48,290 bases of DNA from positions 1 to 48,290 of the IMG/VR virus record IMGVR_UViG_3300046517_000579. The stretch is one strand, 5' to 3'. Under the pieces are notes generated by a model. The model was not told the DNA's origin, did no database searches, and was given only the letters and a program-made list of their open reading frames with translations. Below, one piece after another: positions 42,382 through 48,290 of this stretch; the stretch's first letter is position 1; each line of letters begins with the position of its first letter. A program made the position numbers and the translations under genes. Origin of the DNA: a virus.

Positions 42382-43673
42382 GGAGATATCTCCTTGTATG
42401 CGTTTGTCAGCGCGGTCAAGTGCGTCAACAACGCGTTCAGCAGCGCAGTGCGCCTGTCAGCAGATGGTGTGCAGTAGGTTTTTCCTTTCATGATGTTTGC
42501 AAGCGTTGGACGTGAGATGCCCAGCATTTCCGCGAGTGTTTCGTCCTTGAAGCCGGCGTGGTCCTTGATGCTGCGCAGCGTCTCGATGGAGATCGCGCCA
42601 ACGGGCGGCTCTTCGGCAACCTTCTTCTTTCTGCCGGGCTTACCTGTGTTCGTACCCGGATCAGAGCCCACGCCAACCGAGCCGGGAGCGGTCAGGGCAG
42701 GACTTAGAGGGGGCGGCGGTGGGGGAGGAAGGTTCGACGCCTGAAGCTTGTCCTTGAGGCTCCCAACGGGCGGCGGCGGGGGCGGCGGTGGCAACGCGTT
42801 GCGCACAAGGTTCAGAGGGAGATCGGGACCAGCATCAAACGTGTCGGACGCGCCGTTCGTGGGCAACGTGTTTTCTACGTGAGGGTCCAAGTCAACGTAG
42901 TCTCTGCCGGGATCGAGGGTTTCGCCGGCCAGAATAGCTGTTTCCCACGCTTGCACAGCCTTCGGGCTGTGTGCCCTTATGTCTTGCAGCACCTTCACGT
43001 CTTCCGGGAGTAGTCCCAGCCGCTGCGCTGCGCCGCCAGCGAGGATATCATCGTTGTCGCTGACCAGATCAAGGTTATCAGCAAGTTCTTTCGGATCAGG
43101 AAACGACAACATGATACGGTTCAGGATTGCATTCACTTCCATCGTTGTATACTCCACTTGTTGTTCAGGTGTTTCTTCTGTGGCCATTTGACCACCATAG
43201 ACTTCCAGATCAGATGCGACAATGCCCACGCCTGCCAGTATCTGGTTGTCTGTGCGTTTCCAGCTTAGCTGTTTCCATATCTCTGCGGCAAACGAGTTTG
43301 CCAAGCGTACGTCTTCGTCGTCTTGCCACATGCGGGCGTCTGTCGTTGCAAAACCTAGCCATGAGGCTGACAGCACGCTTGCGAACGGTTCGAATAGCTC
43401 TAGCAAGCCGTCGTCATGCCCTTCGTACCAATCGCTTCCTCTGTCAGCAGGTGGTGGACCGTTTTTCTTGACGTAATCCACATACCAAAAATGTATTTCA
43501 GGCATGATCAGCGCATATGCTTCTTCCATGCATACGCGCTTCGTGATGTTGACTAGAATACTTGCTGCGCCTTGCGCGGACTTGAGCCTTGTACGTTGCC
43601 ACGTCTTGTCGGCCGCAAGTTGGCTAAGTACGTGGTCACGACCACCTGTCAGTAATGCCAAGCTTAGCGCCAT
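42378..43673 (-). CDS. Large protein with Pro linkers and C-terminal HTH
   Basis: About 431 aa. The N-terminal ~250 residues form a helical domain of unknown fold. Two runs of eight and seven Pro residues (roughly 300-335) make a stiff linker. A basic patch (GRKKKV) leads to a C-terminal XRE-like HTH (FKDETLAEMLGISRPTLANI) followed by a short helical tail. A transcription or replication regulator is likely. The ATG at 43673 overlaps the stop of the tiny ORF upstream. Confidence 0.7.
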   Translation of the reverse strand: MALSLALLTGGRDHVLSQLAADKTWQRTRLKSAQGAASILVNITKRVCMEEAYALIMPEIHFWYVDYVKKNGPPPADRGSDWYEGHDDGLLELFEPFASVLSASWLGFATTDARMWQDDEDVRLANSFAAEIWKQLSWKRTDNQILAGVGIVASDLEVYGGQMATEETPEQQVEYTTMEVNAILNRIMLSFPDPKELADNLDLVSDNDDILAGGAAQRLGLLPEDVKVLQDIRAHSPKAVQAWETAILAGETLDPGRDYVDLDPHVENTLPTNGASDTFDAGPDLPLNLVRNALPPPPPPPPVGSLKDKLQASNLPPPPPPPLSPALTAPGSVGVGSDPGTNTGKPGRKKKVAEEPPVGAISIETLRSIKDHAGFKDETLAEMLGISRPTLANIMKGKTYCTPSADRRTALLNALLTHLTALTNAYKEISP

Positions 43674-43786
43674 CGGAATTTTCCTGCCTTGTACTCTTGC
43701 CACATGCTTCGTAACATGGGGAAAACAAATGCACTGCCCAGCCAAAGGCTAATGAGTACCCAAGCAACGATCATGTTCAGTGTCAT
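43664..43786 (-). CDS. Tiny membrane protein
   Basis: A 40-aa ORF: MTLNMIVAWVLISLWLGSAF gives one hydrophobic helix, followed by a basic Trp-containing tail (QEYKAGKFRWR). It starts in an ATGA overlap with the gene upstream and ends overlapping the ATG at 43673. The overlaps on both sides support expression. Function is unknown. Confidence 0.6.
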   Translation of the reverse strand: MTLNMIVAWVLISLWLGSAFVFPMLRSMWQEYKAGKFRWR

Positions 43787-44019
43787 GCGTCGTACAGCGT
43801 GAAGCGGCCTTCAGCTACGGCCATGGTTGCGGTCACGATGACTGACGCGCAAACTTGAATGCTCAGCGCCAGCGTGCCGTCAACGTTGATATGCACGACA
43901 CCACCCGCTGCCGTGACCATCTCGCATGTGTTTGCCGTCTGTAGGGTGGTTGCCGGCCCTTCCATCGTGTCTTGTGTGCGGTCAATTACTTCTGCCATCG
44001 TGTCTGCGATTATTCCCAT
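43783..44019 (-). CDS. Unknown small protein
   Basis: A 78-aa protein, β-rich in its second half (GVVHINVDGTLALSIQ, CASVIVTATMAVAEGRF). GGGAGAACACG precedes the ATG. No family recognised. Confidence 0.6.
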   Translation of the reverse strand: MGIIADTMAEVIDRTQDTMEGPATTLQTANTCEMVTAAGGVVHINVDGTLALSIQVCASVIVTATMAVAEGRFTLYDA

Positions 44020-44048
44020 AACGTGTTCTCCCTGTGTGAATGAGTTTA

Positions 44049-44079
44049 AGCCGAGAGGCAGATTGGCTACCTCTCGGCT
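44049..44079 (+). terminator. Hairpin with plus-strand T-run in minus-strand operon
   Basis: A perfect 10-bp stem (AGCCGAGAGG / CCTCTCGGCT) is followed on the plus strand by CTTTTG. On the minus strand, the sense of the genes here, no T-run follows. It may block antisense transcription or act as an RNA-processing site between the 44184 and 44019 genes. Confidence 0.5.
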
Positions 44080-44183
44080 CTTTTGTCCCTTGATCAGATC
44101 GGGGTGCTTCGGGGGCTGGTTCGATCAGTCAGGGACATCGACGGCAGTAACAACGCTACGCCATGCCGCCGTGAACGCGTTTT

Positions 44184-44618
44184 CTACGCGGCCTTCTTCT
44201 TTTCGAAGGGGTTCACCTTCGTGCCGGGAACCACGCGGTAAACAACAATTCCCCAGTTGCCAGTGTCGTCGGCAGCTTCGGGATTGCGTGCCTTGCGGAA
44301 CGTGAATTCGTGCGTGGTCGGATGCAGCTTCTTGATGCGCCGCGACATGCTGGTGAAACGATTGATCAGCTTGCGCGCACCGTCCTTCGAAGCCTTCTCG
44401 TACTCGACCACATCCGTGATCGTCTTCGGCACTTCGGCAGGAACGAAGAACCACGCGAACTGCGTCTGCGCGTCCTTGCCCTTGCCCTTCAGTGCCGGTG
44501 CCGGCATGTCGATCATGTACTGCTGGTAAGGGCTAACCTCGCCGGCCTTGCCGCGTCCGCGAGTAGTCTCAGGAATTTCGGTGGCGTACTTGATCGCCGG
44601 GAATTCTATGTTGCTCAT
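44184..44618 (-). CDS. Basic early protein, unknown
   Basis: About 144 aa, Lys/Arg-rich (e.g. KGKGKDAQTQFAWFF, RKLINRFTSMSRRIKKL), with a β-rich end (NWGIVVYRVVPGTKVNPFEKKK). A nucleic-acid-binding role is plausible but no motif proves it. The ATG at 44618 follows AAGAAGGTACGAACAC; the same leader block (18 bases including the start) recurs before the gene at 46519. Two candidate promoters lie upstream. Confidence 0.7.
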   Translation of the reverse strand: MSNIEFPAIKYATEIPETTRGRGKAGEVSPYQQYMIDMPAPALKGKGKDAQTQFAWFFVPAEVPKTITDVVEYEKASKDGARKLINRFTSMSRRIKKLHPTTHEFTFRKARNPEAADDTGNWGIVVYRVVPGTKVNPFEKKKAA

Positions 44619-44666
44619 GTGTTCGTACCTTCTTCGTTGGGGTGGTTTGAATGTCTTGACCACTCT

Positions 44667-44695
44667 TATCTACGTCGTCGTACACACGCTGTCAA
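44667..44695 (-). promoter_or_regulatory. Candidate promoter, proximal
   Basis: On the minus strand TTGACA (44690-44695), a 17-base spacer and TAGATA (44667-44672). A perfect -35 and ideal spacing, with a weak -10. It is about 50 bases from the ATG at 44618. Confidence 0.45.
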
Positions 44696-44710
44696 CTCTC
44701 GTAGTCACAT

Positions 44711-44739
44711 TTTCTAAACTATTTTTGGCACTATGTCAA
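44711..44739 (-). promoter_or_regulatory. Candidate promoter, distal
   Basis: On the minus strand TTGACA (44734-44739), 17 bases, TAGAAA (44711-44716), directly after the terminator of the upstream genes. It forms a tandem pair with the promoter at 44667-44695 and probably drives the long early operon from 44618 onward. Confidence 0.55.
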
Positions 44740-44785
44740 CGCGTTCTTTACAAAGACGTAAAAAACAAGTTTTCTGCGCAGCCCC

Positions 44786-44823
44786 CGAAAAACAAAGCGC
44801 CCGCGAGTTTCCCCGCGAGCGCT
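44786..44823 (-). terminator. Rho-independent terminator (minus strand)
   Basis: On the minus strand AGCGCTCGCG pairs with CGCGGGCGCT (10 bp including one G-T pair) over an 8-base loop, followed by TTTGTTTTT. It begins six bases after the stop at 44830 and ends the 46519-44830 transcript. Confidence 0.85.
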
Positions 44824-44829
44824 CTTAGT

Positions 44830-45294
44830 TTATTCCCCCTGCGCAGTCTCTAGTCCGGTCTGCGCTTCGTCCAGCTTGGACAACAAGTCATCCACGTCTG
44901 GCATGTCCAGCGCCGAGAAGTCGGGGAAGTCGAAACCCGCAATCTCGCTCAGCGCGTCGTAAGCTTGTTGCAACGCGTCTACTGCGTTTGATGCCGCCTG
45001 GCCCTTCTCGCCGTTCTGTAGTCCTTCAGGCATGTTGTCGTAGTATTCTTGCTCTTCGTTTTTGGCATCTTCGATCTCGCCGCATAGCTCGTCGCACGTT
45101 GCAGATAACCCAGCGATTGCTTCGCTTAGCTCTTCCCACACTGGCGTTACTACTGCAATGAAGTTGTCATACGCGATCTTGACCAACGCGGCTTCGCTTG
45201 GAAAATCTATTTTCCCTTCAGCCCGTTCGATCTTTGACAGGTCGCTGACCTGTGTGATCAGCTTACCAATCGCTTGTCTACGTTCTTTGTTCAT
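44830..45294 (-). CDS. Acidic coiled-coil protein, unknown
   Basis: A 154-aa acidic helical protein (MNKERRQAIGKLITQ start; EELSEAIAGLSATCDELCGE; repeated acidic turns near DFPDFSALDMPDVDDLL). A coiled coil is likely. The ATG at 45294 has AAAGAGGGTG upstream and overlaps the previous stop. It is the last gene before a terminator. A DNA-mimic or inhibitor role is possible for such an acidic phage protein, but this is a guess. Confidence 0.65.
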   Translation of the reverse strand: MNKERRQAIGKLITQVSDLSKIERAEGKIDFPSEAALVKIAYDNFIAVVTPVWEELSEAIAGLSATCDELCGEIEDAKNEEQEYYDNMPEGLQNGEKGQAASNAVDALQQAYDALSEIAGFDFPDFSALDMPDVDDLLSKLDEAQTGLETAQGE

Positions 45295-45581
45295 TTCACC
45301 CTCTTTGTGATTGATGACACTTCCCACAGACCCATGTGTTCGTACACAAACACGTCCCAGGTCACACCTGCATCTAGCATGATCACATGCCATACGTCAT
45401 CACATACTTCATATATGTCAATCACATCTACGTGATCGAAACACGCACGTAACACGTTGCGCACATGATAGTGATCCAGCGTCTTTGCGTGTGAACGTCT
45501 CACAGGCGCAAAGCGTAAAATATCAGTTGCCCGCACTTGGCGGGCAACCACCCATGAAGGTGTGATACCGTCGCTTCTCAC
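45291..45581 (-). CDS. Unknown small protein
   Basis: A 96-aa protein with a strand-rich C-terminal half (VIDIYEVCDDVWHVIM, VTWDVFVYEHMG). Starts at a GTG overlapping the upstream stop. No family recognised. Confidence 0.55.
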   Translation of the reverse strand: MRSDGITPSWVVARQVRATDILRFAPVRRSHAKTLDHYHVRNVLRACFDHVDVIDIYEVCDDVWHVIMLDAGVTWDVFVYEHMGLWEVSSITKRVK

Positions 45582-45862
45582 TTGCGTTCGCGCTCTTTGC
45601 CTTCCAGATATAATCTTTCGCCAATGCCGCGATACTCGTCATACAAGGCGCGCACATACGTAACACGCATTTCCCACAGCTTGCGATCATGCTTGTAGTC
45701 TTCGTCGCTGCCGCGTGTCTGATAATCCCGCCCATGTGGTGACGCGCGTCCAAGCGCTTGTAGCAGGCTTTCAGCCTTAGCTGATACTTCAAAAGCCTGA
45801 TCAACTAAGTTTTCGCGTGAATTACCATTGATATTTACAAACGGCCCACGTGTGTATATCAC
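45578..45862 (-). CDS. Unknown small protein
   Basis: A 94-aa charged helical protein (VDQAFEVSAKAESLLQALG, WEMRVTYVRALYDEYRG), GTG start in a GTGA overlap. No family recognised. Confidence 0.55.
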   Translation of the reverse strand: MIYTRGPFVNINGNSRENLVDQAFEVSAKAESLLQALGRASPHGRDYQTRGSDEDYKHDRKLWEMRVTYVRALYDEYRGIGERLYLEGKERERK

Positions 45863-46044
45863 TTGTTTTCTCCATGTTTCTGTAGCGTATCAACCAATCG
45901 AGTTTCGACCGTTTGTCCGTTTTCGAGACACGTTACCATCCAGTCGGCCGCGAGTTGCGCAGCCTCTTTCATATTGAGAACGCGTTTAGCGGACATTTGC
46001 CACTCGTTTGGCCCATCTAGCCAATGCATCTCAAAAGTCCACAT
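45859..46044 (-). CDS. Small protein, paralogue of 39307-39483 product
   Basis: A 61-aa protein (MWTFEMHWLDGPNEWQMSAKR...) sharing SAKR, EAA, ADW and TC-x-ENG with the 58-aa product at 39307-39483. The ATG at 46044 follows CAGGGAGAGATAGG and lies just after the upstream stop; longer starts would overlap it. Function unknown. Confidence 0.7.
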   Translation of the reverse strand: MWTFEMHWLDGPNEWQMSAKRVLNMKEAAQLAADWMVTCLENGQTVETRLVDTLQKHGENK

Positions 46045-46045
46045 C

Positions 46046-46282
46046 CTATCTCTCCCTGACAACTTGTTGTCCAAGCGTGCGCCGCCGGTGCATCAATGAC
46101 TTGTATATCTCACGACCATTCTCGCTAAGTCCAGCCATGCCATTCGAGCCAAGCTGAAACTTCGGCTTGAACCCTATCTTATCGAGACGCCCAAATATCT
46201 CATATTCGGGCGACCATTGCCCATCGTGCTGGTAGTACGCGAACAGATACCAAGCCTCGCAGATATCGAAACGATCAAACAT
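46046..46282 (-). CDS. Unknown small protein
   Basis: A 78-aa protein: MFDRFDICEAWYLFAYYQHDGQ then YEIFGRLDKIGF and a basic C-terminus. It looks like a small conserved phage protein with an aromatic-rich N-terminus, but I cannot name a function. It begins immediately after the upstream stop codon. Confidence 0.6.
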   Translation of the reverse strand: MFDRFDICEAWYLFAYYQHDGQWSPEYEIFGRLDKIGFKPKFQLGSNGMAGLSENGREIYKSLMHRRRTLGQQVVRER

Positions 46283-46519
46283 CTAAGCCTCCACTCGCGT
46301 GATGCGAATGCATTCTTTCGCCGCGCCATAATGGCCCATATACCACAAGTTAGCCGCGTCAACCAAGCCCTTCGCAATGGCGAAACGATTATCTTGCATT
46401 GCGCTGATAACTTGTGTTCTCAGGTAAGATTGGATTGCGCTTTTCGGCACTGATTTGTTGCCGTGGCTTTCCATCAAATCATAGATGTAAGCCAGTTCGT
46501 CGTTTTTCCAGCCGCTCAT
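46283..46519 (-). CDS. Unknown small helical protein, first gene of early operon
   Basis: A 78-aa helical protein (KNDELAYIYDLMESHG, AIQSYLRTQVISAMQDNRF). The ATG at 46519 is preceded by ACGAGGTACGAACAC, the same leader seen before the gene at 44618. Longer starts at 46558 or 46576 are possible. A TTGACA lies at 46598-46603 on the minus strand, without a well-spaced -10. Confidence 0.6.
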   Translation of the reverse strand: MSGWKNDELAYIYDLMESHGNKSVPKSAIQSYLRTQVISAMQDNRFAIAKGLVDAANLWYMGHYGAAKECIRITRVEA

Positions 46520-46648
46520 GTGTTCGTACCTCGTTTTGCCTCTGTTTTCGTACCGCATCGCTCCTGTCATATACACATGACGTGAAGCGCTTGCGTTGTC
46601 AATCTCGTATTTTCATTTTTTGATTTTATTTTTCGTTGCTCTGAACGT

Positions 46649-46681
46649 CGTTCACGAATGGCGTTCATGAATGCCGTTCAT
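46649..46681. repeat. 13-bp CGTTCAnGAATGS repeats
   Basis: CGTTCACGAATGG (46649-46661), CGTTCATGAATGC (46662-46674) and a partial CGTTCAT (46675-46681) are direct repeats at 13-bp period, overlapping small dyads (GAACGtCGTTC). Confidence 0.6.
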
Positions 46682-46770
46682 ATTTTCTTTTCGTTTACGC
46701 GTTTTCTACGCGTACGCATTCAACGCGTTTTTAACGCGTTGCCAGCCGTGACCAGCCGTCACAGCGCGCG

Positions 46771-46810
46771 ACGCAGCGCGACGCAGCGCGACGCAGCGCG
46801 ACGCAGCGCG
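46771..46810. repeat. Tandem ACGCAGCGCG x4
   Basis: Four exact tandem copies of a 10-bp unit, flanked by degenerate copies on both sides (46761-46770 and 46811-46818). The unit is GC-rich and near one helical turn long. Confidence 0.9.
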
Positions 46811-46828
46811 ACGCGCGCTAGCGAGCCG

Positions 46829-46860
46829 TGACCAGTGACCAGTGACCAGTGACCAGTGAC
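46829..46860. repeat. Tandem TGACCAG x4.5
   Basis: Four exact 7-bp copies plus TGAC. A further GTGACCAG lies at 46749-46756, before the 10-bp repeats. Confidence 0.9.
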
Positions 46861-46901
46861 GCGCGTTGCGAGCCGTAGCGCGCGTCGCGTCGCGGCGTCT
46901 G

Positions 46902-46991
46902 TCAATCAAGCGCTGCTAGGTATCCCGCTATGAAAGCGATTGCGAGACACGCGGCCATTGCCAGCGTAACCGTCGCGTAAAAGAATTCCAT
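46902..46991 (-). CDS. Tiny membrane protein (29 aa)
   Basis: A 29-aa ORF, MEFFYATVTLAMAACLAIAF then IAGYLAALD: one hydrophobic helix with an Asp at the end. AGGGGAATGAACC precedes the ATG. It follows the VWA gene on the same strand after two hairpins. Small size makes it uncertain. Confidence 0.45.
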   Translation of the reverse strand: MEFFYATVTLAMAACLAIAFIAGYLAALD

Positions 46992-47040
46992 GGTTCATTC
47001 CCCTAGCTAGGGCGGATTGCCGCCACAAGGCGCGCGACAG

Positions 47041-47095
47041 GCGCGCTTCTCTCTATGGGGATAGGGTGTACCTAGCCCGATAGAGAGAAGCGCGC
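47041..47095. other. Perfect 16-bp inverted repeat
   Basis: GCGCGCTTCTCTCTAT (47041-47056) and ATAGAGAGAAGCGCGC (47080-47095) form a perfect 16-bp stem with a 23-base loop. It shares bases 47091-47095 with the hairpin at 47091-47124, so the two are mutually exclusive in RNA. Confidence 0.75.
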
Positions 47096-47124
47096 GTAGC
47101 AGGCTGCTAGCCTAGCTACGCGCG
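47091..47124 (-). terminator. Hairpin after VWA gene, possible terminator/attenuator
   Basis: CGCGCGTAGC and GCTACGCGCG pair over 10 bp, with an inner GGCT/AGCC helix. On the minus strand CTTCTCTCTATC follows, matching the TTTCTCTCTT after the hairpin at 1391-1419. It lies 8 bases after the VWA stop. Confidence 0.6.
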
Positions 47125-47131
47125 ATTTCTA

Positions 47132-48290
47132 CTAGCTAGTGTACAGGCAAAGCTTTTCGCCGTACGGTATACGCAGCGCTTCCGTAGCAGGCAGCGTGTC
47201 CGTAATTGCCCATAGCGTAGGTATCTCTGGATCAATACCGAAGCTTGACGTTTGACCGTCCGTCAAAAAGACAATCGCGGCGTAGCTTTCGTCACTATCG
47301 GCTATGTGTCGCATCACAGCGGCAAAATCAGTCCCACCGCCATTGCTAGCCTTGAACTGTATTTGTTCGCCATGTTCGTAATGGTCAATCGCTTTTACCG
47401 TAGTGTCCGTATAAATCACGTCTATTGCGTCGCATGCGTTGTCATCAAGCGCGCTTTGCGCTTCGATCAAAGCTTGATTAACTTTCTGCGTATCCATACT
47501 GCCGCTGATATCAACAATGAACGCGACAAGGCTAGGGCGAATTACCTTTTCGCCCGGCAATGCCATTCCCCTTGCATGGCCGCGACGTGAAAGCTTTGCC
47601 CATGATTGTTGACGCGAGCCTAGAACATCAATGAACGCGCGTAACGGCTGCCGCCAATCAATTGCATTCGGCAGATTACGCGTTGCGGACACATTTACCA
47701 ATTGCGTCGGAATATGCCCGCCAGCTAGCAAGCCGGCTTTGCGAGCCGCGCCTAGCGCTTGCGATACCGTCGCTTCGTTGCGTTCATTCAATTCGGCTAA
47801 TTGTTCGCCCGTCATTGGCGAGCCGTCATCATTCGTTGGTTCGATCATATCCCCGCTTCCGGGCACATGTCGCGGCGTCTTGCCTTGTCGCTTGTCTTGC
47901 TCGTTTTCGCGCGCAATCACATTGTAGATTTGTTCCGCTGCTAATCCCTTGAAGCGCGTTTCGTTCAAACAATCTTGCGTTAGCGTCAAGCCGGCTTGGA
48001 TCAAATCAGGGTTCAATTCGTAATCTGCCGCCATGTTCCATGTATGCGCGTCGCGTGTCCCTTGCCTTGCGAAATGCTGCAACGCTACATGCGATATCTC
48101 ATGAGCAATAACCCCCATGCATTCGGCTTCGCTTAGCGTCATCACGAATTCAGGATTATAAAAGACGCTACGGCTATCAGTTGCCATTGTCTCAATATCG
48201 TCGCGTGGGACCATTGGCATAGTTAAGCCGATTGTTCCCCAAAATTGCGCATTCCTATCCTCGAATAGCTTGCGACGCGCGCGTTTCATG
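47132..48290 (-). CDS. VWA-domain HEXXH metallopeptidase-like protein (main part)
   Basis: This is the main part of a protein of about 397 aa once the 12 N-terminal residues at 136-171 are joined. The N-terminal half is a zinc metallopeptidase-like domain with VIAHEISHVALQHF (HEXXH) and a downstream WNMAADYELN that could give the third ligand, as in DUF2201-type proteins. The C-terminal half is a VWA domain with the MIDAS motif DISGSMD, a GGTDF threonine site and IVFLTDGQT. MoxR ATPases work with such VWA partners; the MoxR gene is just upstream in the same operon. The substrate is unknown. Confidence 0.88.
   Translation of the reverse strand, partial: MKRARRKLFEDRNAQFWGTIGLTMPMVPRDDIETMATDSRSVFYNPEFVMTLSEAECMGVIAHEISHVALQHFARQGTRDAHTWNMAADYELNPDLIQAGLTLTQDCLNETRFKGLAAEQIYNVIARENEQDKRQGKTPRHVPGSGDMIEPTNDDGSPMTGEQLAELNERNEATVSQALGAARKAGLLAGGHIPTQLVNVSATRNLPNAIDWRQPLRAFIDVLGSRQQSWAKLSRRGHARGMALPGEKVIRPSLVAFIVDISGSMDTQKVNQALIEAQSALDDNACDAIDVIYTDTTVKAIDHYEHGEQIQFKASNGGGTDFAAVMRHIADSDESYAAIVFLTDGQTSSFGIDPEIPTLWAITDTLPATEALRIPYGEKLCLYTS
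48165..48290. repeat. Direct terminal redundancy, right copy
   Basis: Right copy of the 126-base repeat also found at 11-136. The base just before the repeat differs between copies (g at 48164, c at 10), which fixes the left boundary. The right boundary is the window end. Confidence 0.9.

Larger units (their letters stand above)
46520..46901. other. Repeat-rich intergenic region
   Basis: No credible gene. It holds a minus-strand TTGACA, CGTTCA-type repeats (46649-46681), several ACGCGT/AACGCGTT sites (46696-46740), a 10-bp tandem repeat and a 7-bp tandem repeat. The only longer frame (46706-46909) is an artefact of the repeats. Origin, promoter or packaging-signal roles are all possible. Confidence 0.6.

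Noticed and set aside
46706-46909. Minus-strand 67-aa Arg/Ala-rich frame
   Set aside because: It is a by-product of the 10-bp and 7-bp tandem repeats.

Overview
The window looks like the complete or nearly complete genome of a tailed phage with a short tail (podovirus), given as a linearised circle. Bases 11-136 recur exactly as bases 48165-48290, and one gene (a VWA metallopeptidase-like protein) reads in frame across that junction, so the unit is about 48.15 kb. The virion genes match podoviruses of the Bordetella BPP-1 / Burkholderia Bcep22 kind: a head-tail connector portal, a Bbp19-like protein, a capsid protein followed by a likely cement protein, T7-like tail and internal virion proteins, and a T7-like fibre N-terminus. 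A proteobacterial host, possibly Burkholderiales, is an inference. I see no integrase, recombinase, tRNA, reverse transcriptase or phage RNA polymerase, so a lytic life using host RNA polymerase is likely but not proven.

Layout. (1) 1-2312 plus 47132-48290, minus strand: a three-gene cassette (unknown 295-aa protein, MoxR-like AAA+ ATPase, VWA/HEXXH protein) transcribed from near 2390 through the circle junction, with strong perfect hairpins between its genes. (2) 2313-3949: the largest non-coding stretch, with several families of palindromes and iteron-like repeats, then a folded-looking segment ending in a strong plus-strand terminator; it may hold a replication or control locus and a non-coding RNA. 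(3) 3950-6076, minus strand: large terminase, a 36-aa membrane protein, small terminase. (4) 6138-30055, plus strand: portal, Bbp19-like protein, scaffold, capsid, cement protein, tail adaptor, tail nozzle carrying discoidin-like domains, ejection proteins (one with two peptidoglycan-degrading domains), tail fibre, then a cluster of small membrane and exported proteins that probably serves lysis. (5) 30179-46519, minus strand: a long, tightly overlapping early/replication operon with prim-pol/helicase, family A DNA polymerase, a probable Acb2/Tad1-type cyclic-nucleotide sponge, SSB, RecB-like nuclease, SNF2-like helicase, RuvC-like resolvase, HAD phosphatase, zinc-ribbon and HTH proteins and many small unknowns. 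(6) 46520-47131: repeat-rich intergenic DNA with one tiny membrane ORF.

How it fits together: replication and anti-host functions are on the minus strand on the right, packaging is on the minus strand on the left, and the virion is on the plus strand in between. The plus and minus operons converge at 30.06-30.18 kb and diverge at 6.08-6.14 kb. Most minus-strand genes overlap by 4 bases (ATGA/GTGA), which implies translational coupling. The most interesting parts are the MoxR/VWA cassette, the candidate RNA and operator array at 3.37-3.95 kb, the Acb2/Tad1-like gene and the nested discoidin domains in the tail protein. All family assignments come from reading the sequence; no database search was run.
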